Below the pieces are notes generated by a model, which ran no database searches, was not told the origin of the DNA, and worked only from the letters and a program-made list of their open reading frames with translations. The position numbers and the translations under genes are program-made. DNA of 64,000 nt from Fundidesulfovibrio terrae (lineage in GTDB: Bacteria > Desulfobacterota > Desulfovibrionia > Desulfovibrionales > Desulfovibrionaceae). This document shows, one piece after another, positions 49,501-57,478 of this stretch; the stretch's first letter is position 1; each line of letters begins with the position of its first letter. Where the stretch lies: contig NZ_JAKZFS010000001.1 in the NCBI RefSeq assembly GCF_022808915.1, forward strand, positions 1,472,753 through 1,536,752, in the 5' to 3' direction.

Positions 49501-50711
49501 GGGCCGGCGGGATTGATGCCGGCCTTGGCCACCCCACGCAGGGCAAACGGCCCCACGTCCAGGCCCAGGGCGCCGGGCCTTGACAGCGTGGCCTCGAAGG
49601 ACAGGGACGGGGTGAGCATATCCTCGCCCGTGTCTCCGGAGAGACGCGCCGAGCCAGCCTCGGCGGACACGGAGAGCTCCTCCACCAGGAATTTCCACTT
49701 GGGTGCGGCAAGCCCCGCCGAGGTGAGCACGCCCGTGAAGGCCACGTCCGCCTTCCGGCCCAAGGCCGCGCGGAGCTGGCCGGATAAGGGCAGGAGGTCT
49801 GGCCGCAGGACCAGTTTCAGGCCGAACCTGGCGTCCTCGGCAGAGGAGCGTCCCAGGGCGGCGGTCAAGGCCGCGTCCACGATGTCCACGTCCGCCTGCG
49901 CGGCTACCAGACGCCCCGACCAGGCCGCCAGCGGCCCGTTCCCTGTGAGCTTCACGGACAGGGGCGAGTCGCCCCCCAGTCCGGCAAGCCCGGAAACCAG
50001 GCCTCCGGGTGCTTCTTCCAGCCCGGCGTCGAGCCTGGCCGAACGGGCCAGAGCATCGAGTTCGGCCTGGAACTCCAGCCGGGTGGCCGCACCCTCGAGG
50101 CGCTCGGCCTGGGCCTTGATCGACAGGACGTTCCCGGCGTTGCGTGCGAAAAGGGACAGGCGCGCGGCCAGGGCGCGTCCGGCCACGGGGTCGTCCAGGT
50201 CCATGCGGTCCACTACCACCCGGGCCGAGAAGGCCAGGGGAATTGGCGCCAGGCCGTCCAGGAAGACCAGCGGGCGCTCCGGTGGCGGCGGCTTGGCCGG
50301 GGGCGGAGCAGCCTCGGGGGCGCGCCGTATCCGGACCTGTCCGAGTACGGCCTCCAGATTGGGCTCATCCCCGGGGCGCGGCCAGGGCAGCAGCGTGATG
50401 CGGAGGTCGGAGACCGACAGCCACTCGCCCGCCGCGTCGGACAGGCGGACATCGCCCAACCGCATTCGGAAAGGCCACAGGCCCTCCGTGGAGCCGACCT
50501 GCAAACGCCACCCGGCCTGGGCGGCCACCAGGTCCGTAAGCGCCCCCACGGCCGCGCGCCGCACCGGCTCCAGCTGGAGCGCGGCAAGCGGCAGCGCCAA
50601 GGCCAGCACAAAACCCAGGGCCAGCCAGCGGGCGAACCTCGCTACCCGGCCTTTGGCCCTGGTCTTGCCCGGAGGTTTCGCGCCCGGATGTTCCGGATGT
50701 CGGTCGTTCAC
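46560..50711 (-). CDS. tamB: Translocation and assembly module subunit TamB
   Basis: 1383 residues, an AsmA-like bridge protein. One N-terminal membrane helix (FARWLALGFVLALALPLAAL, about 26-46) anchors it in the inner membrane; then about 1200 residues of repeated beta-taco strands span the periplasm. The TamB C-terminal domain (DUF490) is complete: LDIDFPGRIFVRGYGLDSVW, GDLNVVRGLIEFFGKQFTLV, FTGGPPATPRLDIDAQYQGS, and the final beta-strand GVGLNWKMDY. It works with TamA in outer-membrane protein insertion and probably phospholipid transport. 36 bases downstream of tamA, same strand. Confidence 0.93.
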   Translation of the reverse strand: MNDRHPEHPGAKPPGKTRAKGRVARFARWLALGFVLALALPLAALQLEPVRRAAVGALTDLVAAQAGWRLQVGSTEGLWPFRMRLGDVRLSDAAGEWLSVSDLRITLLPWPRPGDEPNLEAVLGQVRIRRAPEAAPPPAKPPPPERPLVFLDGLAPIPLAFSARVVVDRMDLDDPVAGRALAARLSLFARNAGNVLSIKAQAERLEGAATRLEFQAELDALARSARLDAGLEEAPGGLVSGLAGLGGDSPLSVKLTGNGPLAAWSGRLVAAQADVDIVDAALTAALGRSSAEDARFGLKLVLRPDLLPLSGQLRAALGRKADVAFTGVLTSAGLAAPKWKFLVEELSVSAEAGSARLSGDTGEDMLTPSLSFEATLSRPGALGLDVGPFALRGVAKAGINPAGPLSAEAEMVIPDVGAALTPLDVGIGGVFRLRASLTGDVARMDFSLGLEGGLSEVSPVRGDTGTKLAQVLGLEVALEAQARLDSGRTLTLSRTRVAARSFTAGASGTYGLESGSLALDCSLGLGDLSLLSGLAGKPMAGELAATSRIRGTASEPEVTVRLEGSRLAYDTTRFDKAGAEAELALGTDGSTRGRVSATVSRDRADLSLNTRFAVSGGRLGLSGLTLAGPGVDASGNLDVELATSTASGCLKAQADLARLGAFLNMALAGTVRLESVLAESGPRQDATLSLTASGVKGAGLSVARAEVSGSVTDVARAPQGKVTATLAGAKIGAVGLETLNLQVAGKGKEASFSLAARGTLPEPFDARTSGAFTPSPGGGRIRLDDLRAGAYGAKLALARPATLAFGPSGFSLANLSMTLDSATISASGEMKADSVALAADVREFPLELLGRARLAEDLSGRALARLRVTGSPRNPRVEASIELSRVRYAPDQNKPLPPVEMSAEAVYSQGRATLRGRMSAGQGASLEANAAVPVRLDLKPFAFSLPADPSLEAGLKGSADLATLATFSGQDGLDMRGTMKVDLTARGRLKAPDVSGSAGIEGGAVEYAASGTVLRGITLRAEAVGSAITIREFSAQDATGGRISAQGQASLAPDGGFSLSMDASLDKATLVNTDVATAALSGRLAVTGDSSGVLVKGTLSTGQVQVNIPHRIPPDATPVPVEEVHAPKGMAYAPPAEASGATPPLPVRLDLDIDFPGRIFVRGYGLDSVWDGKLHVGGLASSPTVAGDLNVVRGLIEFFGKQFTLVRGTVTFTGGPPATPRLDIDAQYQGSDITADILVGGDAAHPKVSFSSVPALPQDEILAQVLFGKNVSGLSAPQALQLAQAALALTGKGDALDLMGKTRKLVGLDYLGLGSAKGSDAGQMSITAGKYISDKVYVETSQGLGDQGPRVSVQVDVFPNVTVESTTGADSKTGVGLNWKMDY

Positions 50712-50747
50712 TGTCCGTCCTCTTCTCCAGGCCGTTTCATCCGGCGT

Positions 50748-52574
50748 TCAAAAGGCCTGCCCCAGCCCGATGTAGAACTGGAAAGGGCCGTCCACATTGG
50801 GGCGCGGATTGAGCGGCGTGGCCGCGTCCAGGCGCAGGGGGCCCACCGGGGTCTTGACCCTGACGCCCAGGCCCGCGCCGTAGCGCATGCCCTCGTTCAA
50901 TGCCGGGTACTGCTTGTCGTAGACGTTGCCCCCGTCGAGAAAACCCACGATCCCGATCCGTTCGGTCACCTGGACGCGCAGTTCGCTGCCGAAATCGAAG
51001 ATCGAGTTGCCACCGAGGGGCTTGCTGTTGCCGCGCAGAGGGCCCACGAGCTGGTAGGCATACCCCCGCACCGTGGCGCTGCCGCCGGCGTAGAAGCGCA
51101 CGTCGGGAGGGATGTCCCTGGCTTGGGCGCCGTTGATGGAACCCAGCCCGGCCCTGGCCGCGAGGATGACCGGGGGCTTGGACAGCAGGCTCAGGTAGGC
51201 CGCAGCGGACAGCTCGGCCTTCAGGAAGTCGAGCTTGTTCCCCAGCGTGTCCAGGTATGGCGCGACCTTGACCCCCACCAGATACCCCTTTTTCGGGTCC
51301 ATGGGGTCGTCGCGGGTGTTCAGGGCCAGCTCCAGGGGGATGAACGCCAGCCCCCAGCGCTTGCTGTTCTCTTGGGGATTGGCCGCGTCCTCCTCGATCC
51401 TGCTGGCCCGGTACCCCACCCCGGCGGTGGCGGTCAGGTGTTCGGTCAGCTCCCGGCTGAGGCCCGCCTGCAGGGTCGCATTCTGGCCCTTGTACGCCTG
51501 GGTGTTCTCCGCGACGCTCTTGAAGTCGGAGAGAAACTTCTGTTTCGGGCTGAAAAAGGATGGCTTCTCGAATGCGGCCTCGAAGGTCTGGTTGATCTGC
51601 GACACGGCGAGGCTCAGGCGCAGCTTCTCGGCCTGGCCGAAAAGGTTGCGGTGCTCCCAGAAGGCGTTGGCTCCCGGCCCTTCGTCCGTCTTGTAGTTGA
51701 TTCCGGCCTTGATGGTGCGCATCTTGCGCTCCGTTACCGTGGCCTCCACCACGACGCGGCCGTTCTCGTCCAGGGACTTTCGCGGGGCCACGGCCGCGGT
51801 GGCGAACAGGCCCAGACTCAGGAGGCGGTCCTGGAAACGCGCCACGAGCTCCTGCCGATACTCGTCGCCCTCCTTCCAGGGGACCAGAGGCCGCAGGAAG
51901 GACTCCTCCACGCCCTTGAGACCGCTGAAACGGACCGGGCCGAAATCCGCTCGCGGGCCTGGGTCCACGGTGTAGGTCACCCGGACGAGGTGGGTCTCGA
52001 AATCGGCCACGACCCGCTGCCCGGCCAGGACCGGGAAGGGATGCCCCTTGCCTTGCAGAATGGACAGCAGGGTGTTCGCCCCGGACACGATCTCCTTGGA
52101 GATCGCTGGGGCGCGCTCGACCAGGCCCAGCTCGCGCCCGCCAGGAAGGGGGAACGCGGGCGCGCCCGCGCCCCCGGCCAGTACCACGTCCACCTTTTCC
52201 AAGAGGAAGGGCTCGGCCGAGCTCACCGCGAACAACACCCTGACCGGCGTCGCGGCTTCGTCCACGCTGAAGGACACCTGGGCGGCGAACCTCCCCCGGG
52301 ACTTGAGCGCGTCCCGGAGCGCGGGCACGTCGGCCTTGGCCCGGGCGCGCAGGCGGAAGGCCGAGGCCACGGGCTTGTCCTGCTGCTCCGCGCAGGAGGA
52401 GACCGAGAACAGCAGGGCGGACAGCTCCGGGTCGTCCATCCCCGTGATGGACACCTGGTAGCGCAGCCCCGCGGCGTGCCCCCCGGCCTTGCCGTTCAGT
52501 GCCCAGGCCGCCTCGGCGCGGCACAGGAACAGGACAAGTCCCAGGGCGATCATCTGCCTCATGACGGCCGCCAT
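50748..52574 (-). CDS. tamA: Outer-membrane assembly protein TamA (BamA/Omp85 family)
   Basis: 608 residues with signal peptide (MIALGLVLFLCRAEAAWAL, cleavage about residue 26 after AWA), about three POTRA domains (to residue 300; the third includes VRFSGLKGVEESFL) and a 16-strand barrel. The Omp85 motif VRGY is in FYAGGSATVRGYAYQ, and the barrel ends in an aromatic-type signal (FQFYIGLGQAF). With TamB it spans the envelope. It begins seven bases after treY, on the same strand, so envelope assembly and trehalose genes may be cotranscribed. Confidence 0.92.
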   Translation of the reverse strand: MAAVMRQMIALGLVLFLCRAEAAWALNGKAGGHAAGLRYQVSITGMDDPELSALLFSVSSCAEQQDKPVASAFRLRARAKADVPALRDALKSRGRFAAQVSFSVDEAATPVRVLFAVSSAEPFLLEKVDVVLAGGAGAPAFPLPGGRELGLVERAPAISKEIVSGANTLLSILQGKGHPFPVLAGQRVVADFETHLVRVTYTVDPGPRADFGPVRFSGLKGVEESFLRPLVPWKEGDEYRQELVARFQDRLLSLGLFATAAVAPRKSLDENGRVVVEATVTERKMRTIKAGINYKTDEGPGANAFWEHRNLFGQAEKLRLSLAVSQINQTFEAAFEKPSFFSPKQKFLSDFKSVAENTQAYKGQNATLQAGLSRELTEHLTATAGVGYRASRIEEDAANPQENSKRWGLAFIPLELALNTRDDPMDPKKGYLVGVKVAPYLDTLGNKLDFLKAELSAAAYLSLLSKPPVILAARAGLGSINGAQARDIPPDVRFYAGGSATVRGYAYQLVGPLRGNSKPLGGNSIFDFGSELRVQVTERIGIVGFLDGGNVYDKQYPALNEGMRYGAGLGVRVKTPVGPLRLDAATPLNPRPNVDGPFQFYIGLGQAF

Positions 52575-52581
52575 TTCGCGG

Positions 52582-55401
52582 TCACTCCGGAGCCGCCGGC
52601 CGGTCTGCCCTGGCTGTGAGCAGCGCGAAGGGCAGGTCCCGGAAGATCTCCTTGAGGTACACCACGTCCTCGGCCGGGAATTCCCTTCCGGTGAAGGCGT
52701 CGGTGAACGGCCTGGGTTCGGGCAGGTGCAGCACCGTGTCCTCCCAGAACGGCCCCACCGGGAAACTGCCCTCCTCCCCCGCAGCCTTGGCGAACAGCCT
52801 GGGAATCACGGTCAGCGTCGACTCGCCGTCCAGGCTTCTGGCGAAGCCGAAGGCCATGTCCCGCCGGACGCCATCGAAGTTCAGGGGGTGGTAGTCCCCT
52901 TTGCGGAAAAGCTCCGCGAAGTCCTTGCGCACGTGCAGGCTCCGCCAGATCAGGAAGAGCTTGATCCGGCCGTCCTCGGGGTGTTCCACGAGCTGGTGAA
53001 GAAGCTTTTTCCGGTCCGACTCGAACCCTCCGGCCATGTCCTTCAGGATTTTCTGGCGCAGGGTGTAGTTCACCGGCCTGCGGTTGTCGGGGTCCACCAT
53101 GGAGAAGTTCCACAGTTCGCATCCCTGGTAGAAATCCGGCACGCCCGGCGCGGTGATCTTGAGAAGGGCCTGGGAAAGGGAATTGACCATGCCCACGCGG
53201 GCGATCCTATTCCACAGAGGCTGGAAAATCGCCGGAAACCTGTTGCGCGCCCCGGGGTCGAGCAGGGTGTCGGCAAAGGCGCAGTATGCCTGCTCGGCCG
53301 CCTCGTCGGGGCTCAGCCAGTTGGAGCGCTCCTTGGCCTCTCGCAAGGCCTTGACCAAATAGAGCCGCAGACGCTCCGGAAATGTCGCCAGCTCCTCCTC
53401 GTCAAAGGGCATGTTGGCCAGAAGGGTCTGGAACAGGAAATACTGCTCGTTGCGGTCCGGGGACTGCTGCTCTTCGGAGCGCCGGTGTTTCCCGCAGCAT
53501 AGCTTTCGGAACGCAGTAAGGGCCCCTGCCCACTCCTCGGGCAGTTCCGAGAGCGCGGCCAGGCGCATGCGGGCGTCCTCGCCGCGCTTGGAGTCGTGGG
53601 TGGCCGTGGCGTTCATGGTCGCCGGCCAATGTTCGACTCGCTTGCGGATGGCGTCGTGCCAATCCTCGGCGGCCATGCCGAAGCGGTTCGGGTCGGCCCC
53701 CACCTCGTTGAGGCAAAGCAGTCGGTTCATGACGTAGAAGGTGGAGTCCTCCATGGCCTTGGCCAAAAGCGGACCCGTCACCTGCTGGAAACGCATCACG
53801 AAGTGGGTCCATTCCCGCCTGGCCGTGGCCTCCATGCCCTCGCCGAATTCCAGGAGGAGGAAACGCTCCAGGAAGCTCAGTTCGAAGTTCAGGTCAGGGT
53901 TGGCCCGCCGCGTCCAGCGGATCGCGGCCCGCACATAGGACAGGTCGGCCGGGCGGAATTCCTCGTGGCTGATGTAGGTCCTGTAGACGGGGAACTGGAC
54001 GAGAAGCTCCGTTATGGCCTGCTTGAGGGCCACCATGGTGATGTCTATGCCCCGCCGGTCCATGATGGACACGGTCTTGAACAGCCGGGCCAGGTTGTCC
54101 ACGTCCCCGGCCATGTGCCGCCGGATGATCTCCCTTTTTTTCTGCGTGAGGATGTCGCCCAGGCTTTTCTTCACGCCGGTGAAGCCGGAGTAAATCTTCT
54201 GGAATGCCGCTCCCTGCCCGCCATGGACGAACAGATTGCAGGCCAGGGCCATGAAATCGTAGCCCGTGGTGCCCTGCACCGGCCAGAAGGCGGGCAGGGA
54301 TTCGTGCGCCATGAGAATTTTCTCCACGACGATGTAGGCGCCCGGGGCCTGTCCGCGCAGGCGCTGCAGGTAGAACGACGGGTCGTAGAGCCCGTCGATG
54401 TGATCCACCCGCACGCCGAAAAAGCTCTGGTCATGGATTCGTTCCAGGATGAGCCTGTGGGTGTGGTTGAAGACGGCTTCGTCCTCGATGCGCAAGGATA
54501 TCAGGTCGTTGATGCTGAAAAAGCGTCTGTAGTTGATCTCCTCCCCCGCGACCTTCCAGAAGGAGAGCCGGAAGAACTGCTCGGACAAAAGGTCGTCCAG
54601 CAGGGCGAAACGGTCGCCCTCTCCCGGCGCGGCCTGGCCGTTGAATACCCTGATGTTGGTGTCGATGAAGTCCCTGAGCGGAGGGCTCGACTGGTACATC
54701 TCGAAAAGCAGGCGCTTGATGAAATAAATCTGCGTATAGTGTTCCGATTCACGTTTTTCCCCAGTCACGCTTTTTATGTTGTACAGCACACCGAGCATCT
54801 TCACGTAATCCGGGTTGTCCCTGCCAACCCGGTCGCGAAATGCGACTAAATTGTGTGTTAGGATCTTCCCATAGGAATCTATGCGCAGTGGAAACCTGAT
54901 GTCATAGTATTTTACGTTGAATCCCTCTTGGTCGAATCGTATCTGTATCTCACCGTTCTCCAGGGCTTGGCTGTAGTACACGCCAAGGAAGGGGGCCAGC
55001 ATCCGACCAGCCATGCTCTTGTAGGGATGGCTCCATTCTATATCGAAAAAATTGAAATATCGGGATGTCTCACCATTTTCCAGGACGTCCACCAGCATGC
55101 CGTTGTCGCCGGACACGGCCATATGGTTGGGTACGATGTCCTGCACCCAGCCGATGTCCAGCTGCCTGCACTCGGCCATGAGCCGGTCGAACTCTTCGGG
55201 CGTGCCCAGTTCCGGATTCAGGGCCTGGTGGTCGCAAACATCGTAGCCGTGGGCTGATCCGGGCCTGGCCTTGAAGATCGGGGAGGCATAGATGTGCGAG
55301 ACTCCCAGGCCCGCCAGATAGGGCAGCGCCTGCCTGCACTGCTCGAAGCCGAACCCCGGGCACAACTGCAGCCGGTACAAGGACAGCGGCGCCGCAATCA
55401 T
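52582..55401 (-). CDS. treY: Malto-oligosyltrehalose synthase
   Basis: 939 residues. TreY turns the reducing end of maltodextrins into an alpha,alpha-1,1 trehalosyl end. GH13 marks: LYRLQLCPGFGFEQCRQALP, VSHIYASPIFKARPGSAHGY, DIVPNHMAVS, catalytic Asp in FFGVRVDHIDGLYDP, Glu in YIVVEKILMAHESLP, and the TreY-specific TATHDSKRGEDARMRL near residue 600, with VPDFYQGCELWNFSMVDPDN at the end. Start at 55401 overlaps the treZ stop as ATGA, so treZ-treY are coupled. The middle part is unusually His/Arg-rich but full length. Confidence 0.94.
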   Translation of the reverse strand: MIAAPLSLYRLQLCPGFGFEQCRQALPYLAGLGVSHIYASPIFKARPGSAHGYDVCDHQALNPELGTPEEFDRLMAECRQLDIGWVQDIVPNHMAVSGDNGMLVDVLENGETSRYFNFFDIEWSHPYKSMAGRMLAPFLGVYYSQALENGEIQIRFDQEGFNVKYYDIRFPLRIDSYGKILTHNLVAFRDRVGRDNPDYVKMLGVLYNIKSVTGEKRESEHYTQIYFIKRLLFEMYQSSPPLRDFIDTNIRVFNGQAAPGEGDRFALLDDLLSEQFFRLSFWKVAGEEINYRRFFSINDLISLRIEDEAVFNHTHRLILERIHDQSFFGVRVDHIDGLYDPSFYLQRLRGQAPGAYIVVEKILMAHESLPAFWPVQGTTGYDFMALACNLFVHGGQGAAFQKIYSGFTGVKKSLGDILTQKKREIIRRHMAGDVDNLARLFKTVSIMDRRGIDITMVALKQAITELLVQFPVYRTYISHEEFRPADLSYVRAAIRWTRRANPDLNFELSFLERFLLLEFGEGMEATARREWTHFVMRFQQVTGPLLAKAMEDSTFYVMNRLLCLNEVGADPNRFGMAAEDWHDAIRKRVEHWPATMNATATHDSKRGEDARMRLAALSELPEEWAGALTAFRKLCCGKHRRSEEQQSPDRNEQYFLFQTLLANMPFDEEELATFPERLRLYLVKALREAKERSNWLSPDEAAEQAYCAFADTLLDPGARNRFPAIFQPLWNRIARVGMVNSLSQALLKITAPGVPDFYQGCELWNFSMVDPDNRRPVNYTLRQKILKDMAGGFESDRKKLLHQLVEHPEDGRIKLFLIWRSLHVRKDFAELFRKGDYHPLNFDGVRRDMAFGFARSLDGESTLTVIPRLFAKAAGEEGSFPVGPFWEDTVLHLPEPRPFTDAFTGREFPAEDVVYLKEIFRDLPFALLTARADRPAAPE

Positions 55402-57317
55402 GAACGCACCTCCTCCCGGGCATAGGCGGCCATGGACCAGGGGGAGAACACCGCCTTCCCCCGCAGCACAGTGGGCATGGCCGACCCCGGCCCCCCCCAG
55501 TGCGTTTCGGCGGAGTCCAGGATCTTGCCCCAGGCCACGCCCCGGGCCAGTCCGCCTGCCTCCACGGTCCGGCTGGCCTGGGACAGGTTGAACATGCACA
55601 GCAGGCGCGCAGGGCCGCACATGCCTTCGACGGCCAGAAACCCCTGCTCGTCGTGGGCGAGCGCCATGGGCCACGGAGTCCCTTCTCTGCCGGGCTTCAG
55701 GCGCTTTCTCAGCGCGATCAGCTTCTGGTGCCAGTCGAGCAAGAACCTGTGGCGGCCAGTGCTCCGCTTTCCCCACGCGAGCTTGGAGTTACGGAAGGTC
55801 TCCTCGTCCTGGGGGTCCGGCGGTGGAGTTTGCCCGTCGTGGAACCGGGCGAACTCTTCCAGCCTTCCGGCCCGCACGGCCCGGACCAACTCGGGATCAT
55901 TGTGGCTGATGAAATACAGGAAAGGATTTTCCTCGCCGTACTCCTCGCCCATGAACAGCATGGGCACGAAGGGGGCGAGCAGCAGGAGCCCGGCCGCGGC
56001 CTTCAGTGCTTCGAAGTCCACCAGGGAGGCCAGCCGCTCCCCTTGCGCCCGGTTGCCGGTCTGGTCATGGTTCTGCAGGAACGCCACCAGCGCGGACACC
56101 GGCAGACGGGACGGATCCCCCCCGTGGCCTCGCCTGCGGTAGGCCGAATATTGGCCCGTGTACGCGAAGCCCCGGGTCGCGGCCTTGGCCACGTGCTCCA
56201 TGCGCCCGTAGTCCTGGTAGTATGCCTTCCTCTCGCCCGTGAGCCAGGCGTGCACCCCGTGATGGAGATCCTCGTCGTAGATCGCCGACAGGCCCAGCCC
56301 CCCCATCTCCGGGGGCAGGGCCAGCCTTGGTTCGTTGAGGTCGCTCTCGGCCAGGAAAAACGGCTCACGGCCGCGTGCGGTCCTGTAACGCCCGGCCAGT
56401 TCCGCCAGCTGTCCGAGAAAGGGCCTGGGACTTACGTCATGGACGGCGTGGGTTGCATCCAGCCTGAACCCATCCACGCGGAAGCGCTCCAGCCAGTGCA
56501 GGATGTTCCAGAAGAAAAAGTTGCGGACGTGGTCGCTTTCCGGTCCGTCGTAGTTGAGGGCGTCTCCCCAGGGGGTCCTGTAGCGGTCGGTGAAGTAGAG
56601 GCCGAAGTCGCGCAGATAGTTTCCCTCCGGCCCCAGATGGTTGAAGACCACATCCAGGACCACTGCTAGGCCCCGGGCGTGGCACGCCTCCACGAACCCC
56701 TTGAGCCCTTGGGAGCCGCCGTAGTCGTGGTGCACGGAAAACGGATACGCCCCGTCGTATCCCCAGTTGCGGCTGCCCGGGAACTGGGCCACGGGCATGA
56801 CCTGCACGGCTGTGATCCCAAGGCTCACCAGATCGTCCAGGCGCGCTTCGGCCGCCTGAAAGGTCCCCTCGGGGGTGAACGCGCCGATGTGGGTCTCGTA
56901 CAGGATCAGGTCGGACAAGGCCGGGGACGCGAATTCCAGCTGCGCCCACGGGAAGGCCGCGTGGTCCACCAGGGCCGAGGGGCCATGGACCCCGTGGGGC
57001 TGGTGGTGGGAGGCCGGGTCAGGGCGGCCTGTCCGGCCATCCAGGCGGAAGCGGTACAGATCGCCGTGGCTCAGGCCCGTGGCTTCGGCCGCCCAGTAAC
57101 CGTCCGCCAGGGGCTCCATGGGCAGGAGTTGCGCCAGCGGCCACGCGGTGTCCCACCCGGCTTCTCCGGCAGGTGCCCCGCCCGGGGCGATGAGTTCGAG
57201 CTCCACCTGGCGGGCCAGTGGCGCCCACAGGCGGAACCCGTATGTGTCCGGTCCGGCCTTCCAGTGCCCGACCTCGGGAAGGGGGCGCGGTCCGGGAAGC
57301 AACGTCTCGTTTCCCAT
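55398..57317 (-). CDS. treZ: Malto-oligosyltrehalose trehalohydrolase
   Basis: 639 residues. TreZ cuts trehalose from the end made by TreY. Marks: N-terminal CBM48-like domain (TYGFRLWAPLARQVELEL), YETHIGAFTPEGTFQAAEARL, PVAQFPGSRNWGYDGAYPFS, the GH13 regions VVLDVVFNHLGPEGN, FRVDGFRLDATHAVHD (nucleophile Asp), FFLAESDLN (acid Glu) and ALVAFLQNHDQTGNRAQGER, then LFMGEEYGEENPF. I start at 57317 (MGNETLL); an ATG at 57362 would add 15 residues, and no ribosome site decides. First gene of treZ-treY, divergent from treS. Confidence 0.93.
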   Translation of the reverse strand: MGNETLLPGPRPLPEVGHWKAGPDTYGFRLWAPLARQVELELIAPGGAPAGEAGWDTAWPLAQLLPMEPLADGYWAAEATGLSHGDLYRFRLDGRTGRPDPASHHQPHGVHGPSALVDHAAFPWAQLEFASPALSDLILYETHIGAFTPEGTFQAAEARLDDLVSLGITAVQVMPVAQFPGSRNWGYDGAYPFSVHHDYGGSQGLKGFVEACHARGLAVVLDVVFNHLGPEGNYLRDFGLYFTDRYRTPWGDALNYDGPESDHVRNFFFWNILHWLERFRVDGFRLDATHAVHDVSPRPFLGQLAELAGRYRTARGREPFFLAESDLNEPRLALPPEMGGLGLSAIYDEDLHHGVHAWLTGERKAYYQDYGRMEHVAKAATRGFAYTGQYSAYRRRGHGGDPSRLPVSALVAFLQNHDQTGNRAQGERLASLVDFEALKAAAGLLLLAPFVPMLFMGEEYGEENPFLYFISHNDPELVRAVRAGRLEEFARFHDGQTPPPDPQDEETFRNSKLAWGKRSTGRHRFLLDWHQKLIALRKRLKPGREGTPWPMALAHDEQGFLAVEGMCGPARLLCMFNLSQASRTVEAGGLARGVAWGKILDSAETHWGGPGSAMPTVLRGKAVFSPWSMAAYAREEVRS

Positions 57318-57478
57318 GATGTCCACCAGTTGCGGCTCACGGGCCTGCTCCCCGGACCGGACCATCCCGGAACGCGAGCAGACGATTTGAATGCACCATA
57401 GACATTTTTTTCCAAATGCGGTCAAGTTCCCATGGGAAAGGTTTCGGCCGCCCGGACCAGACGTACGAGGAGGCGCGG

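Noticed and set aside
48595..49698. 367-codon minus-strand frame inside tamB
   Set aside because: Second-frame shadow of tamB, Gly/Arg/Pro-rich.
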